The notes beneath the pieces are model-generated. The model had not been told where the DNA came from, did not search any database, and worked only from the letters and a program-made list of their open reading frames with translations. The translations under genes were made by a program, and so were the position numbers. This document shows, in pieces, positions 44,995 to 53,615 of a stretch of 64,000 nucleotides of DNA; within the stretch, counting starts at the first letter, position 1, and each line of letters begins with the position of its first letter. Source of the stretch: Lentisphaeria bacterium UBA4640. Its GTDB lineage: Bacteria; Verrucomicrobiota; Lentisphaeria; Victivallales; UBA1829. Location of the stretch: contig DHMO01000020.1 of NCBI GenBank assembly GCA_002405835.1, positions 6,990-70,989 on the forward strand, in the 5' to 3' direction.

Positions 44995-47226
44995 TCAGCG
45001 GATTTCACGAACCTCAGGCGGCTTCGCGAGAATGTGCGAAACCTCGTAGAAGTTCTCCCACCACTGGCGGAGCGGACGCTGATAGCGCGTGTCCACCATC
45101 TTCTCCAGGAATTCATCTTCAAAGATCAGCGCCTTGCCTCCGGCCTGACCGACGATTGCGCAGCTGTCCAAATGCTTTTCGATGCGGTCGATCATGTGCA
45201 TGGTCGCTTCGTAGCCGAGACGCGCGGCGAGCGTGCGGTCGAACGGACTCGGGTTGCCGCCCTGCTGCATCGGACCGAGAATCGTCTTGCGGACGTCGAA
45301 CCACGCGCCGCTCTCCTCTTCAAAGAGCGAGGCGATGAAGTTGATGTCGTAAGTCTTGTTCGCGTGCTCGTTCCGGATGATCAGCGCCGTGCGGCGGCCG
45401 AGCTTGAAGTTGTCGACAAGCGCGTGCGTGTGCTTTTCCAGCATATCGACGTTGATGCCGACTTCATGCATGTAAATGTACTCCGCGCCGGTCGCCATGC
45501 CGCTCATCATCGCGAGGAAACCGCAGTAGCGTCCCATGACTTCCACGATGAACAGACGGCGCGCGCTGTCGGCGGAATTCTTGATTTTGTCGATCGCCTG
45601 AACGATGGTATTCAGCGCCGTGTCACAGCCGATGGAGTGTTCCACACCGGGCATGTTGTTGTTGATCGTCGCGGGAATGCAGATCAGCGGAATGCGGAAG
45701 ATTTCAAACGTATCGCGGTGCTTGTGAAGCTCGGTTGCAAGCGTAAACGCCGTCCAGCCGCCGAGAATCAGCAGACCGCTGATGCGGTTCTTTTCAAGAT
45801 TGACGGCGATGCGGTAGTAATCTTTTTCGGTCGGGAGCTTGCGGTTCGTGCCGAGCTTGGTTCCAGCGGAACCCGCCCAGTTGTCAACCTCCATCCACGA
45901 GAACTCGCGGAAGCGTCCGGCAACCAGACCGTCCACGCCGTCTTCAATGCCGACGACTTTGTAGCCCTGGTTCATGGCAACGCGGATCACCGTGCGGATG
46001 GCGTTGTTCATTCCGGGGGCGGGCCAGCCGGAAGTCATGATCGCAATGCGCGGGCTGTCCTCCGTAATCTCTTTGGAGGGACGGATCTGCGCCTGAATCT
46101 TGACGAGCTCGCTGACGCGGCTCCAGTCGATGCCGCGCATGGCTTCCGCCTTGTCGTACTCGCCGGCCTTGATTGCGGCGGCGGTTGCGCGGGTCTTCTG
46201 AACCGATTCGATCAGCGGAGCGGTCGTGATGCGGTTGTTCTTGGAAACGATAATCACCGACTCGGAAGCGTCGGGGTGCTTGACAAGCTCTTTGACAGCT
46301 TCATAACCGTACGCGGTGCTCATATAGCGGTCGTAGGCGCTGGGCGCTCCGCCGCGCTGGACGTGTCCGAGAATCGTGATGCGGCATTCAAGATTGAGAC
46401 GGCCTTCGATCATCTCCTGAACCTGTGCGCAGGTGATGGGTTCGCCCTTGCAGTTGCGCGCGCCCTCGGCGACGATGATGATGTTGTCGCGGCGTCCCGC
46501 CTTCTTGCCGTCTTCGAGAAGCGTGCAGAGTTCATCCTCCCAGCCTTCTTGCGGCGGACGTTCGGGAATGAAGACCCAGGAGGCGCCGGTGGCGATTGCG
46601 CTCATCAGAGCGAGATAACCGCAGTTGCGTCCCATGACTTCCACGATGAAGATGCGCTGATGGCTGTACGCGGTGCTGCGGAGCGAGTCGATGGCGTCGG
46701 TGATGCGGTGCAGCGCGGTGTCCGCGCCGATGGTCATATCGGTGTTCGCCATATCGTTGTCGATGGAGCCGATGAGCCCGACGATCCGGAGATCGGGGCA
46801 GACCGCGCGTTCGGCTTCGGTGATGCGGTTCGCCGCAACGAGTTCCTCGCCGAGCTGTTTCCAGAGCTGGCTGAATTCATCTGCACCGGAGAGACTGCCG
46901 TCGCCGCCGATGACGATGAGGCAGCTGATTCCGCGGTGATAGAGATTTTCCGCCGCGGTCAGGAGCCCTTCGTGCGTGCGGAACGCCTTGCTCCGGGCGG
47001 TTCCGATGATGGTTCCACCCTCCTGCATGATGCCGGAGACGGATCGCCAGTCCATGAGAACGATGTTGTTTTCGATGAGTCCCTGATAGCCCTCATAGAC
47101 GGCGTAGACATCCATATTGTACGAGATTCCGGCGCGAACGACGGCGCGGACCGAAGCGTTCATACCGGGTGCGTCGCCGCCGCTTGTGAGCACGGCGATT
47201 GCTTTCTTTTGAGCTGTGGCATCCAT
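44995..47226 (-). CDS. Fused double-domain ATP-type 6-phosphofructokinase
   Basis: 743 residues made of two tandem PFK domains. The N-half has TSGGDAPGMNA, GGDGSLSGA and GSIDNDMANTDMTIGADTAL, with the catalytic Asp pair of active PFK. The C-half repeats the fold (TSGWPAPGMNN, LILGGWTAF, ATINNNMPGVEHSIGCDTAL) but the catalytic Asp is Asn. That division, active N-half and degenerate regulatory C-half, is the eukaryotic PFK plan; a few bacteria carry such genes. The ATG at 47226 follows GGAGG. It is monocistronic with a promoter at 47256-47283. Key glycolytic control point. Confidence 0.88.
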   Translation of the reverse strand: MDATAQKKAIAVLTSGGDAPGMNASVRAVVRAGISYNMDVYAVYEGYQGLIENNIVLMDWRSVSGIMQEGGTIIGTARSKAFRTHEGLLTAAENLYHRGISCLIVIGGDGSLSGADEFSQLWKQLGEELVAANRITEAERAVCPDLRIVGLIGSIDNDMANTDMTIGADTALHRITDAIDSLRSTAYSHQRIFIVEVMGRNCGYLALMSAIATGASWVFIPERPPQEGWEDELCTLLEDGKKAGRRDNIIIVAEGARNCKGEPITCAQVQEMIEGRLNLECRITILGHVQRGGAPSAYDRYMSTAYGYEAVKELVKHPDASESVIIVSKNNRITTAPLIESVQKTRATAAAIKAGEYDKAEAMRGIDWSRVSELVKIQAQIRPSKEITEDSPRIAIMTSGWPAPGMNNAIRTVIRVAMNQGYKVVGIEDGVDGLVAGRFREFSWMEVDNWAGSAGTKLGTNRKLPTEKDYYRIAVNLEKNRISGLLILGGWTAFTLATELHKHRDTFEIFRIPLICIPATINNNMPGVEHSIGCDTALNTIVQAIDKIKNSADSARRLFIVEVMGRYCGFLAMMSGMATGAEYIYMHEVGINVDMLEKHTHALVDNFKLGRRTALIIRNEHANKTYDINFIASLFEEESGAWFDVRKTILGPMQQGGNPSPFDRTLAARLGYEATMHMIDRIEKHLDSCAIVGQAGGKALIFEDEFLEKMVDTRYQRPLRQWWENFYEVSHILAKPPEVREIR

Positions 47227-47255
47227 AGCAGGACCTCCAATTTTCTTTTGCTGAA

Positions 47256-47283
47256 AAGATACCACATTTTCGCGTTTTTGCAA
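47256..47283 (-). promoter_or_regulatory. Promoter of the phosphofructokinase gene
   Basis: Minus strand TTGCAA (47283-47278), 16-nt spacer, TATCTT (47261-47256). Confidence 0.45.
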
Positions 47284-47341
47284 TGCGGCATTTTTTATTT
47301 TTCCGTAAATTTTTTGTGAGAAAACCGCGGCGGAAAACAGT

Positions 47342-47535
47342 TCAGCGCACCGCATTCGCTTCAATATAGGGAAGCGTCTTCCTGTAACGCCGGTTCAGCT
47401 CGCCCGGAGTGCAGTGAAAATAACGCTCCGTCAGCAAATTCAGATGCTGAACATGCTTCAACCCCAGCTTGTCCGCAATTTCCTTGAAGGAGAGACTCGA
47501 ATAAGTGATAAGTGAAAGCAGATCGTTTTTCTGGC
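47342..47535 (-). pseudogene. 3' remnant of an AraC-type regulator gene
   Basis: Reading the minus strand in frame to the TGA at 47344-47342 gives DLLSLITYSSLSFKEIADKL, then a second helix LKHVQHLNLLTERYF and CTPGELNRRYRK, which is the last helix-turn-helix of an AraC-family protein. The first helix-turn-helix and the sensor domain are absent. The upstream end abuts and partly overlaps the transporter remnant on the other strand near 47516-47535, so the 5' part was lost by deletion. No start codon or ribosome site is apparent. Confidence 0.6.
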
Positions 47536-47758
47536 GCCGCTCTCTGTAAACACCGGGCAGAACACCTTCTACCTGGCGGCCGATGCGGCGGCAAAATGCG
47601 GCTGGAGCTCCGCGGTTTATCCGGCCGCAGTCGGAACCTGCATTCTGCTGTTCAGCGTTTACAGAGTTTTCTTCAAAAAAGAAAAACTTTCACTGCACGG
47701 CTGGATTGGAATCCTGTTCATCATCTGCGGAATTGCCGGGCTCTCCGCAAAAAAGTAA
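47516..47758 (+). pseudogene. 3' remnant of a DMT/EamA-type transporter gene
   Basis: Plus-strand frame ending at TAA 47758 reads FLAPLSVNTGQNTFYLAADA, then two hydrophobic segments (YPAAVGTCILLFSVYRVFF and GWIGILFIICGIAGLSA) separated by KKEKLSLH. This is the C-terminal two-helix end of a drug/metabolite exporter with the EamA pattern. About three quarters of a normal gene is missing and the frame is closed by a stop at 47513-47515. Confidence 0.6.
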
Positions 47759-47768
47759 AACGATGGCG

Positions 47769-48776
47769 TCACTCCTTCTTCCTCCTCCACTCCGCGGGGA
47801 GGAGGAAGGCGACTCCGCCGAGAAGATTCGTCAGGAGAAGAACCGCGGTGTAAATCACCATTGCCGTCACAGCGGAATTTTCGGGAATGCCCCAGGCGCT
47901 CAGAAGCGTTTTGACAACCGCATCCCGCGTGCCGAGCCCGCCGGGAGTCACAGGTATCGCCGAAGCTAAACTGCCGTAAGCGGAGGCGGTCAGCGTCACA
48001 TCCGCAGGCGGCAATTCGCGCATCGCACCGTAAAGCGGAAAATACAATGCCCCGAACAGAAGCGGATGAAGGATCAGAGCGGAAAAAAGCGTGGTCAGGA
48101 TCAGCGTTTTCCAGCGTGTCCGGTAAGCGGAAACCGAACGGATGATGCTTCCAGGGATCCCTTTCATCCAGCGGTCCGCAAGTTCAAGAAGTTTCGCGGC
48201 GAACTTCCAGCGGAAAATATAATCCTGAAAAAACAGAACCGCAATCACTCCGATTCCGCCCGCGCTGAGCAGAGTGAAAAGATACACGATTGATTTCGCC
48301 GCAACCGGAAGCTCCCCGATCCGGCGGGACATCAGGCTGAATGCAAACAGAGCCAGCAGGAACAATCCGCCGATGCCGACAATGCGGTCGATCAGAATTG
48401 AAACCGTCGCTTCGATACGCCGTCCCTTTTCCACTTTGGAAGCCAGCATCGCTGCTTTCAGAACGTCGCCGCCGACCGCGCCCGCCGGAATGAAAATATT
48501 CGCGAAAAGCCCGATAAACGCCAGCCGCATCGCCTCGTACCACGAAACGTTCAGCTCTTTGGCGATCAGGAATTTCCAGCGCACCCCGGTGAGTGTCACC
48601 TGCACGAACTGCGCACAGAAACAGAGCACAACCCAGACGGGATCCATCCGCCGGACTGATTCAAACATGGAACGGGCGTCGCCGCCGATCACCCAGGCGA
48701 TCAGCAGAGCGGCAACGCCAAGTTTCAGAAACACTTTGAGCAGCTGTTTCCACAGCGGGGTTTTCGCGCCGTTCAT
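47769..48776 (-). CDS. UPF0104/LPG synthase-TM-like (flippase-like) membrane protein
   Basis: 335 residues with about eight membrane helices. IFIPAGAVGGDVLKAAML and SAIPVTPGGLGTRDAVV are the two conserved motifs of the lysylphosphatidylglycerol synthase transmembrane/UPF0104 family, many members of which move or modify lipids. The catalytic aminoacyl-transfer domain of MprF is absent. The start overlaps the DUF190 stop by ATGA; the long open frame upstream is only an antisense-frame extension through that gene. Confidence 0.82.
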   Translation of the reverse strand: MNGAKTPLWKQLLKVFLKLGVAALLIAWVIGGDARSMFESVRRMDPVWVVLCFCAQFVQVTLTGVRWKFLIAKELNVSWYEAMRLAFIGLFANIFIPAGAVGGDVLKAAMLASKVEKGRRIEATVSILIDRIVGIGGLFLLALFAFSLMSRRIGELPVAAKSIVYLFTLLSAGGIGVIAVLFFQDYIFRWKFAAKLLELADRWMKGIPGSIIRSVSAYRTRWKTLILTTLFSALILHPLLFGALYFPLYGAMRELPPADVTLTASAYGSLASAIPVTPGGLGTRDAVVKTLLSAWGIPENSAVTAMVIYTAVLLLTNLLGGVAFLLPAEWRRKKE

Positions 48777-49114
48777 TCCTTTTTTCCGTAAAAACGAGTC
48801 AGAACAGGCGTCAGAGTCATGAGACCGCGCGGAATCCGGCTGTCGATTTTCTGTACAAACGCTTCCAGATTCTCCCGCGTATCCACAATTTCCACAAGGA
48901 CCGGCTGGTTGATCTGGAACGCGCGGAATTCCGGAGCAAGAACCGGATTGTTCGAGCAGAATCCGCCGATCCCGCGCAGCACCGTCGCTCCGGAAATGCC
49001 GGAGGCAACTGCCCGCTGGACAATCCATTCGTAGAACGGAAGCCCTTCCACATGATCTTTTTCCGCAGTGTAGATCCGGAGCAGATACGCTCCGTCAGTA
49101 AAAAGTTCCGGCAT
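48773..49114 (-). CDS. DUF190 family protein
   Basis: 113 residues with the family pattern LLRIYTAEKDHVEGLPFYEW, ASGISGATVLRGIGGF and PVLVEIVDTRENLEAFV. DUF190 proteins have a PII-like ferredoxin fold and often sit next to fluoride exporters or membrane proteins, suggesting small-ligand sensing. Here it is translationally coupled to the UPF0104 membrane protein, which it may regulate. Confidence 0.9.
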   Translation of the reverse strand: MPELFTDGAYLLRIYTAEKDHVEGLPFYEWIVQRAVASGISGATVLRGIGGFCSNNPVLAPEFRAFQINQPVLVEIVDTRENLEAFVQKIDSRIPRGLMTLTPVLTRFYGKKE

Positions 49115-49149
49115 GACGCACCTCCTTTTGTTCCGTTATATCATAATTA

Positions 49150-50247
49150 TCAGAAGGACTCGCGGTCCTCCGCCCATTTCTTGATGTCTTCCTGAACCTC
49201 CGCGCGGGTATCACCGGTAACGTCTCCCACAAATTTTTTGAAATAGGCTTCAATCGCCTTGTGGAAGATGTGCAGGTACTCCACGCGCTCGGCAAAATAA
49301 CTTTCACGGTCCATCTCCTCGCCCTCGGGAAGGTTCAGACCGGTAAAATTGAACTTGTCGGCGTCAAAAGTGAACGTCCAGACGTCCTGGTCGCGCGCCA
49401 TCATGATTTTCGCCTTCTTGAGTTTCTTGCCTACCGCAAGCGCGGCTTTCGCCTCGGCGGAAAGCTGGGGACAGCCCTTCTTGACCACGCTCTCCTCCGC
49501 GCCTTTCGCCTCGGCGGAGTAGCCGAACGTCAGCGGGCCTTGGATGCCGAGCTGGAATCTGCCGCAATTTTCCACATCCAGCTCTCCCCCGTTGAGTTCA
49601 GAGAAATACCAGAGCCAGGTGAGGAAGTCGCGCCCGGGCGTGGAATCCGTTTCCCCGGCGGCATTGTTCGTGAACGAAATATCCGGCAGTGCGCTCGACT
49701 CCTCTTTGAAGAGCTTGATCATCAGCTCATTGATCGTGACCGGAACAGGCTCCACGCCAAGCTGGCTGACGAATGCGCTCACGATCAGGTCGACCTGCGC
49801 GAGCGAGGCCGTTCCGATATACATCACATTCAGCGCACGGTCCACCACAACAGGAGTTCCGGAGATCACCGGCGGCATCTTCATGAGGTTGCGCTTGATG
49901 GCGTCCTCCTTGATGCGTTTCTTTTCCAGACGCGGCACGGAGAAGGTCTGATTCGCATGCATGTACGCGAGTTCGTCGCGGCGGCAAATTGCGTTCAGCA
50001 GCGAAGAAGGAATTTTGCGTTCCGCTTTGCGCAGGTTTAAATAGAGATGGTCTCCGCAGATGGAAGTCGTCTCGCTGATCTCGGTTTCGAGCAGGAAGCG
50101 TCCGCTGACCCAGCCGATTTCGGGTTCCTCGGCGACGTCTTCCAGACGGCCGGCGGATGCCCCGGCGAGCTTTTTCAGATAATCATCCGGCAGCGGCGAG
50201 CTGAGCGGACAGATGGTCAAAGCGATGCTTCCATGATCAAACGGCAT
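49150..50247 (-). CDS. rdgC: Recombination-associated protein RdgC-like
   Basis: 365 residues. GWVSGRFLLE near the N-terminus, MYIGTASLAQVDLIVSAF, the conserved GRDFLTWLWYFSE and an acidic C-terminus match RdgC, a ring-shaped DNA-binding protein that restrains RecA. The family is best known from Proteobacteria, so the assignment is to a divergent member. ATG at 50247 with AGGAG 7 nt upstream; a TTG two codons earlier is less likely. Strong promoter at 50283-50311. DUF190 follows after 35 nt and may be co-transcribed. Confidence 0.82.
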   Translation of the reverse strand: MPFDHGSIALTICPLSSPLPDDYLKKLAGASAGRLEDVAEEPEIGWVSGRFLLETEISETTSICGDHLYLNLRKAERKIPSSLLNAICRRDELAYMHANQTFSVPRLEKKRIKEDAIKRNLMKMPPVISGTPVVVDRALNVMYIGTASLAQVDLIVSAFVSQLGVEPVPVTINELMIKLFKEESSALPDISFTNNAAGETDSTPGRDFLTWLWYFSELNGGELDVENCGRFQLGIQGPLTFGYSAEAKGAEESVVKKGCPQLSAEAKAALAVGKKLKKAKIMMARDQDVWTFTFDADKFNFTGLNLPEGEEMDRESYFAERVEYLHIFHKAIEAYFKKFVGDVTGDTRAEVQEDIKKWAEDRESF

Positions 50248-50282
50248 TTTCAAATCTCCTTAATAATACTGTTTTTCGTGGT

Positions 50283-50311
50283 ATTATATCATGAAACTGC
50301 CGTTTCGTCAA
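50283..50311 (-). promoter_or_regulatory. Promoter of rdgC
   Basis: Minus strand TTGACG (50311-50306), 17-nt spacer, TATAAT (50288-50283). Confidence 0.75.
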
Positions 50312-50432
50312 ACGCGCAAACAGAAAAAACAGCATCTGAATTCAAAATTGCTTCATTTGCAGAAATCTGTTTTTTTTTAAGCAAATCGCGACCGTTTTCA
50401 ATCAGTTTTTCACGAAAAATCTGGAAAAACAG

Positions 50433-50461
50433 TTGTTTTTCGCGTCCGCAGCACCTATATT
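50433..50461 (+). promoter_or_regulatory. Promoter of the oxidoreductase operon
   Basis: TTGTTT (50433-50438), 17-nt spacer, TATATT (50456-50461), 46 nt before the first ATG. The divergent gap 50248-50507 otherwise shows only A+T-rich sequence. Confidence 0.6.
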
Positions 50462-50507
50462 CCCGAAGAAGGTTTAAATCCTAACATCTATAAAAAGGAA
50501 GATTGCA

Positions 50508-51569
50508 ATGAAGAACTACAAGATCGTCATGAAATCCGCCAGCAACGCCGTGCTGGAAGCAAGTGAAATTCCGGATCCCGTCGGAGATCAGGTGCTCGTC
50601 CGCGCCATGTACTCCGTCGTCAGCGCCGGAACGGAACGCGCATGGTCGATGGATATGAACAACGCCCACCCGACATTCCCCTACACTCCGGGCTACTGCG
50701 CCGCAGGCGAAGTCGTCAAAGTCGGACCCGAAGTCACCCTCTACAAGCCCGGTGACCGCGTCATCATCAACTGGGCGGGACATCAGCTCTACGCGCTCAA
50801 AAACGAAGGCGCGATGAACGTCACCGGCATTGTGACGAACCCGCAGTCGATGCACGACGTCCGCAAAGGCGCACTCGTCAAGATTCCGGACAACGTCAAG
50901 ACTCTCGACGCCGCATTTGCGAACATCGCCTCCTTCTCGTTCAACGGAGTCCGCAAACTTCACCTCGAAGTCGGAGAAAGCGCGCTGATTGCCGGACAGG
51001 GCATTCTCGGCGTATTCGCTCTTCAGGTGGCCGGACTCTGCGGCGCCGTTCCGCTGATCGCCGCCGACTTCTCCCCCGAACGCCGCGCAACCGCCAAAAA
51101 GCTCGGCGCCGACTATGCGCTCAACCCGGGCGACAAGGATTACATGGATCAGATCAAAGAGATCACCGGCGGCGAAGGCGTCCGCGCAATCGTTGAAGTC
51201 ACCGGAAGCGCGGCAGCTCTCCAGCAGGCTCTCGAATACGTCGCCTGGGAAGGCCGTATCTCTCTGCTCGGCTGCACACGCGTTCCCGAATTCCCGACCG
51301 ACTTTTACCAGTTCGTTCACGGACGCGGCGTTCAGCTCTTCGGCGCCCACACCTTCAGCCGCGCAAAACTCGAATCCGCCCCGTACCACTGGACCCAGGA
51401 AGACGACTACAACGCATTCCTCAAGCTCCTCGCAAACGGGAAGATGCAGGCAAGCTCGGTCATCTCCGAAATGATCTCTCCGGAAGATGCCCACTCCGTC
51501 TACCAGATGCTCGCAACCGACAAGAATCCGCCGATGGGACTCGTCTTCGACTGGACCAAACTTGCGTAA
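50508..51569 (+). CDS. Zinc-type medium-chain alcohol dehydrogenase-like oxidoreductase
   Basis: 353 residues of the MDR superfamily. The N-terminal GroES-like domain has SAGTERAW and PYTPGYCAAGEVVKVG; the nucleotide site is ALIAGQGILGVFALQ followed by ADFSPERRATAKKLGA. The classical catalytic Cys and structural four-Cys loop are not evident, a pattern shared with threonine/sorbitol dehydrogenase-like MDRs placed beside Gfo/Idh/MocA genes. First gene of a four-gene operon. Confidence 0.82.
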   Translation: MKNYKIVMKSASNAVLEASEIPDPVGDQVLVRAMYSVVSAGTERAWSMDMNNAHPTFPYTPGYCAAGEVVKVGPEVTLYKPGDRVIINWAGHQLYALKNEGAMNVTGIVTNPQSMHDVRKGALVKIPDNVKTLDAAFANIASFSFNGVRKLHLEVGESALIAGQGILGVFALQVAGLCGAVPLIAADFSPERRATAKKLGADYALNPGDKDYMDQIKEITGGEGVRAIVEVTGSAAALQQALEYVAWEGRISLLGCTRVPEFPTDFYQFVHGRGVQLFGAHTFSRAKLESAPYHWTQEDDYNAFLKLLANGKMQASSVISEMISPEDAHSVYQMLATDKNPPMGLVFDWTKLA

Positions 51570-51591
51570 AAACACAGGAAAGGAGACTCGC

Positions 51592-52578
51592 ATGTCAACT
51601 GCACTGGAACTGCTTCAGAAACAAGTCAAAAGCGGGCTGATTCAAGGCGGCGTCGCCGCTTCCACCCGCTCGACGAAGATCGCGGTTGCCGGACTTCAGA
51701 CCGTTCATCCGGAAACGAAAGCGATGGCGGAACACTCCCGTTTCGACATCGCATCCGTGGGCAAAGTCTTCACCGCCGGATGCGCCGCCCTCCTCATTGA
51801 GAAGGGCGAACTGGATCCGGATGCTCCGTTTGTCAAATACATTCCAGAGTACTGCGATCCCGAGTCGCCCATTACCGTGCGCGATCTCGCCATGCACTGC
51901 AGCGGATTCGACAACAGCAAACCGTACGACGATATCTCCGATCCGGAGCTTTTCCGCAAAGCTCTTTTCAACAAACGCCCCGTCCGTCCGCGGCTCGAAG
52001 CGTTTGAATACGCATGTTCCAATATGATTCTGCTCGGCATGATCGCCGAACGGATTGCCGGAAAAGGACTGGACGACCTTGCCCGCGAACTTCTCTGGGC
52101 TCCGCTCGGCATGAACCGTACCCGCTGGACCGCTCCGGGACCGGGTCCGGACGAAGTCGAACACTGGCTCCCGAACCGTCCCGCCGGACAGCACAACGAC
52201 CCGACCTGCTTCACCTGCCCCTTCCCTCTCGGAAGCGGCAGCTGTTTCTCGACGATCCACGACATGATGCTGTTCGCAAAAGATGTTCAGGAGCGCAGAC
52301 TCTTCCCCGAATCCTATTACAGACTCATTGGAACCTGCGGATTCGACAAAGACGGAACCCGCCGCAGTTTCGGCTGGGACATGACCGATGCGAACCGCCC
52401 CGCCGGGCTCTCCCGCTCCGCCATCTTCCACTCCGGCTGGAGCGGTCAGACCATCTGTGTCGATCCGGAAAACGATTTTGCGGCAGTTGTCCTCACCTCC
52501 CGCACAGGCGACTGGCAGGAAGGTTACGATGGACGCAACCGCATCATCGAAGCGATGTTCCAAAATGAACAGGAGTAA
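51592..52578 (+). CDS. Serine hydrolase, beta-lactamase/esterase-like
   Basis: 328 residues. ASVGKVF supplies the SxxK nucleophile pair of class C beta-lactamase-like enzymes, EYACSNMILLG the Tyr-containing second motif, and HSGWSGQT the third. Without a signal peptide it is probably a cytosolic esterase or amidase rather than a resistance enzyme. ATG after AAAGGAG, 22 nt downstream of the dehydrogenase; the next gene follows after 3 nt. Confidence 0.82.
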   Translation: MSTALELLQKQVKSGLIQGGVAASTRSTKIAVAGLQTVHPETKAMAEHSRFDIASVGKVFTAGCAALLIEKGELDPDAPFVKYIPEYCDPESPITVRDLAMHCSGFDNSKPYDDISDPELFRKALFNKRPVRPRLEAFEYACSNMILLGMIAERIAGKGLDDLARELLWAPLGMNRTRWTAPGPGPDEVEHWLPNRPAGQHNDPTCFTCPFPLGSGSCFSTIHDMMLFAKDVQERRLFPESYYRLIGTCGFDKDGTRRSFGWDMTDANRPAGLSRSAIFHSGWSGQTICVDPENDFAAVVLTSRTGDWQEGYDGRNRIIEAMFQNEQE

Positions 52579-52581
52579 CCG

Positions 52582-53610
52582 ATGTTCAAACCTGTAAAAA
52601 TCATTCAGATCGGAGTCTGCCACGAGCACGCGAACGGCAAAATCCAGTCGCTCAAACTGCTCCCGGAATACTTCGACATTGTCGGCTGGGTCGATGAACG
52701 CACCTTCAGCCAAACGCCGCGTCTCGGAAACGGCTGCAACATGGAACGCTATGAAGGCATCCCGCAGCTGACGCTTGACGAAGCGCTCAATTACCCCGGC
52801 CTCGAAGCCGTCGCGGTTGAAGTTCCGAACAACGACCTTGTCCCCATTGCAACCAAGTGCATGGAACGCGGCCTTGCCATGCACATGGACAAACCCGCCG
52901 GCGAAGAGCTGGCTCCGTACAAGGCGCTGCTCGACGGCTGCAAAGCGCGCAGCCTTCCGTTCCAGATGGGTTACATGTACCGCGGCAACCCCGTTTTCCA
53001 GTTCATCCAGCACCTCGTCCGCGAAAACGCGCTCGGCGAAATTTTCGCGATCGACATGGATATGAACCACGGTTACGGCGGCGAAGAGTACCAGAAATAT
53101 CTCGCCAAATTCAAAGGCGGAATCATGTTCAACCTCGGCTGCCACCTGATCGACTTCATCGTTTCAATCATGGGACGCCCGGAGCGTGTGGAATCGTTCC
53201 TGATGTCGACTTCCGACGTCGCCCCCGGCACGAAAAACAACACCGCGGCCGTGCTCGGCTATCCGCATGCGACCGCCTTCATCCGCGCCTGCAGCCGCCA
53301 CGCGAGCGGCGGAGTCAACGAGCGCCGGCTGAAAATCGAAGGCACAAACGGCTGGGTTGAAATCAGCCCGGTGGAACGCTTCGACAACAAACCGCTTGAA
53401 CTCAACATCTGCCTGAAAAAAGCCTGTTGCGGCTATCCGGCGGGCGGAAACGTCATCAAATTTCCGCCGCAGTTCGACCGCTACACCGAACAGCTCATCG
53501 AGCTGGCGAAAATGATCCGGGGCGAAGCGAAAAGCCCCTACACTTTTGAACACGACTGTCTGGTCCACGAGGTCACCCTTGCCGCGGCCGGATATACAAA
53601 ATGGAGCTAA
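52582..53610 (+). CDS. Gfo/Idh/MocA-family oxidoreductase
   Basis: 342 residues. IIQIGVCHEHANG replaces the usual nucleotide loop, HMDKPAG is the EKP-type motif (Asp for Glu), and MFNLGCHLIDFI carries the substrate-site His and Asp. Third gene of the operon, between a serine hydrolase and a quinone-reductase-like enzyme, which suggests stepwise breakdown of a modified sugar or cyclitol; the substrate is unknown. Confidence 0.85.
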   Translation: MFKPVKIIQIGVCHEHANGKIQSLKLLPEYFDIVGWVDERTFSQTPRLGNGCNMERYEGIPQLTLDEALNYPGLEAVAVEVPNNDLVPIATKCMERGLAMHMDKPAGEELAPYKALLDGCKARSLPFQMGYMYRGNPVFQFIQHLVRENALGEIFAIDMDMNHGYGGEEYQKYLAKFKGGIMFNLGCHLIDFIVSIMGRPERVESFLMSTSDVAPGTKNNTAAVLGYPHATAFIRACSRHASGGVNERRLKIEGTNGWVEISPVERFDNKPLELNICLKKACCGYPAGGNVIKFPPQFDRYTEQLIELAKMIRGEAKSPYTFEHDCLVHEVTLAAAGYTKWS

Positions 53611-53615
53611 GAACC

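Noticed and set aside
45034..47319. 761-codon open frame on the plus strand
   Set aside because: Lies wholly antisense to the fused phosphofructokinase, whose active-site motifs are intact; the frame has no recognisable domain.
47361..47594. A 77-codon minus-strand frame
   Set aside because: It is in a different frame from the AraC remnant that gives a recognisable helix-turn-helix, and shows no similarity itself.
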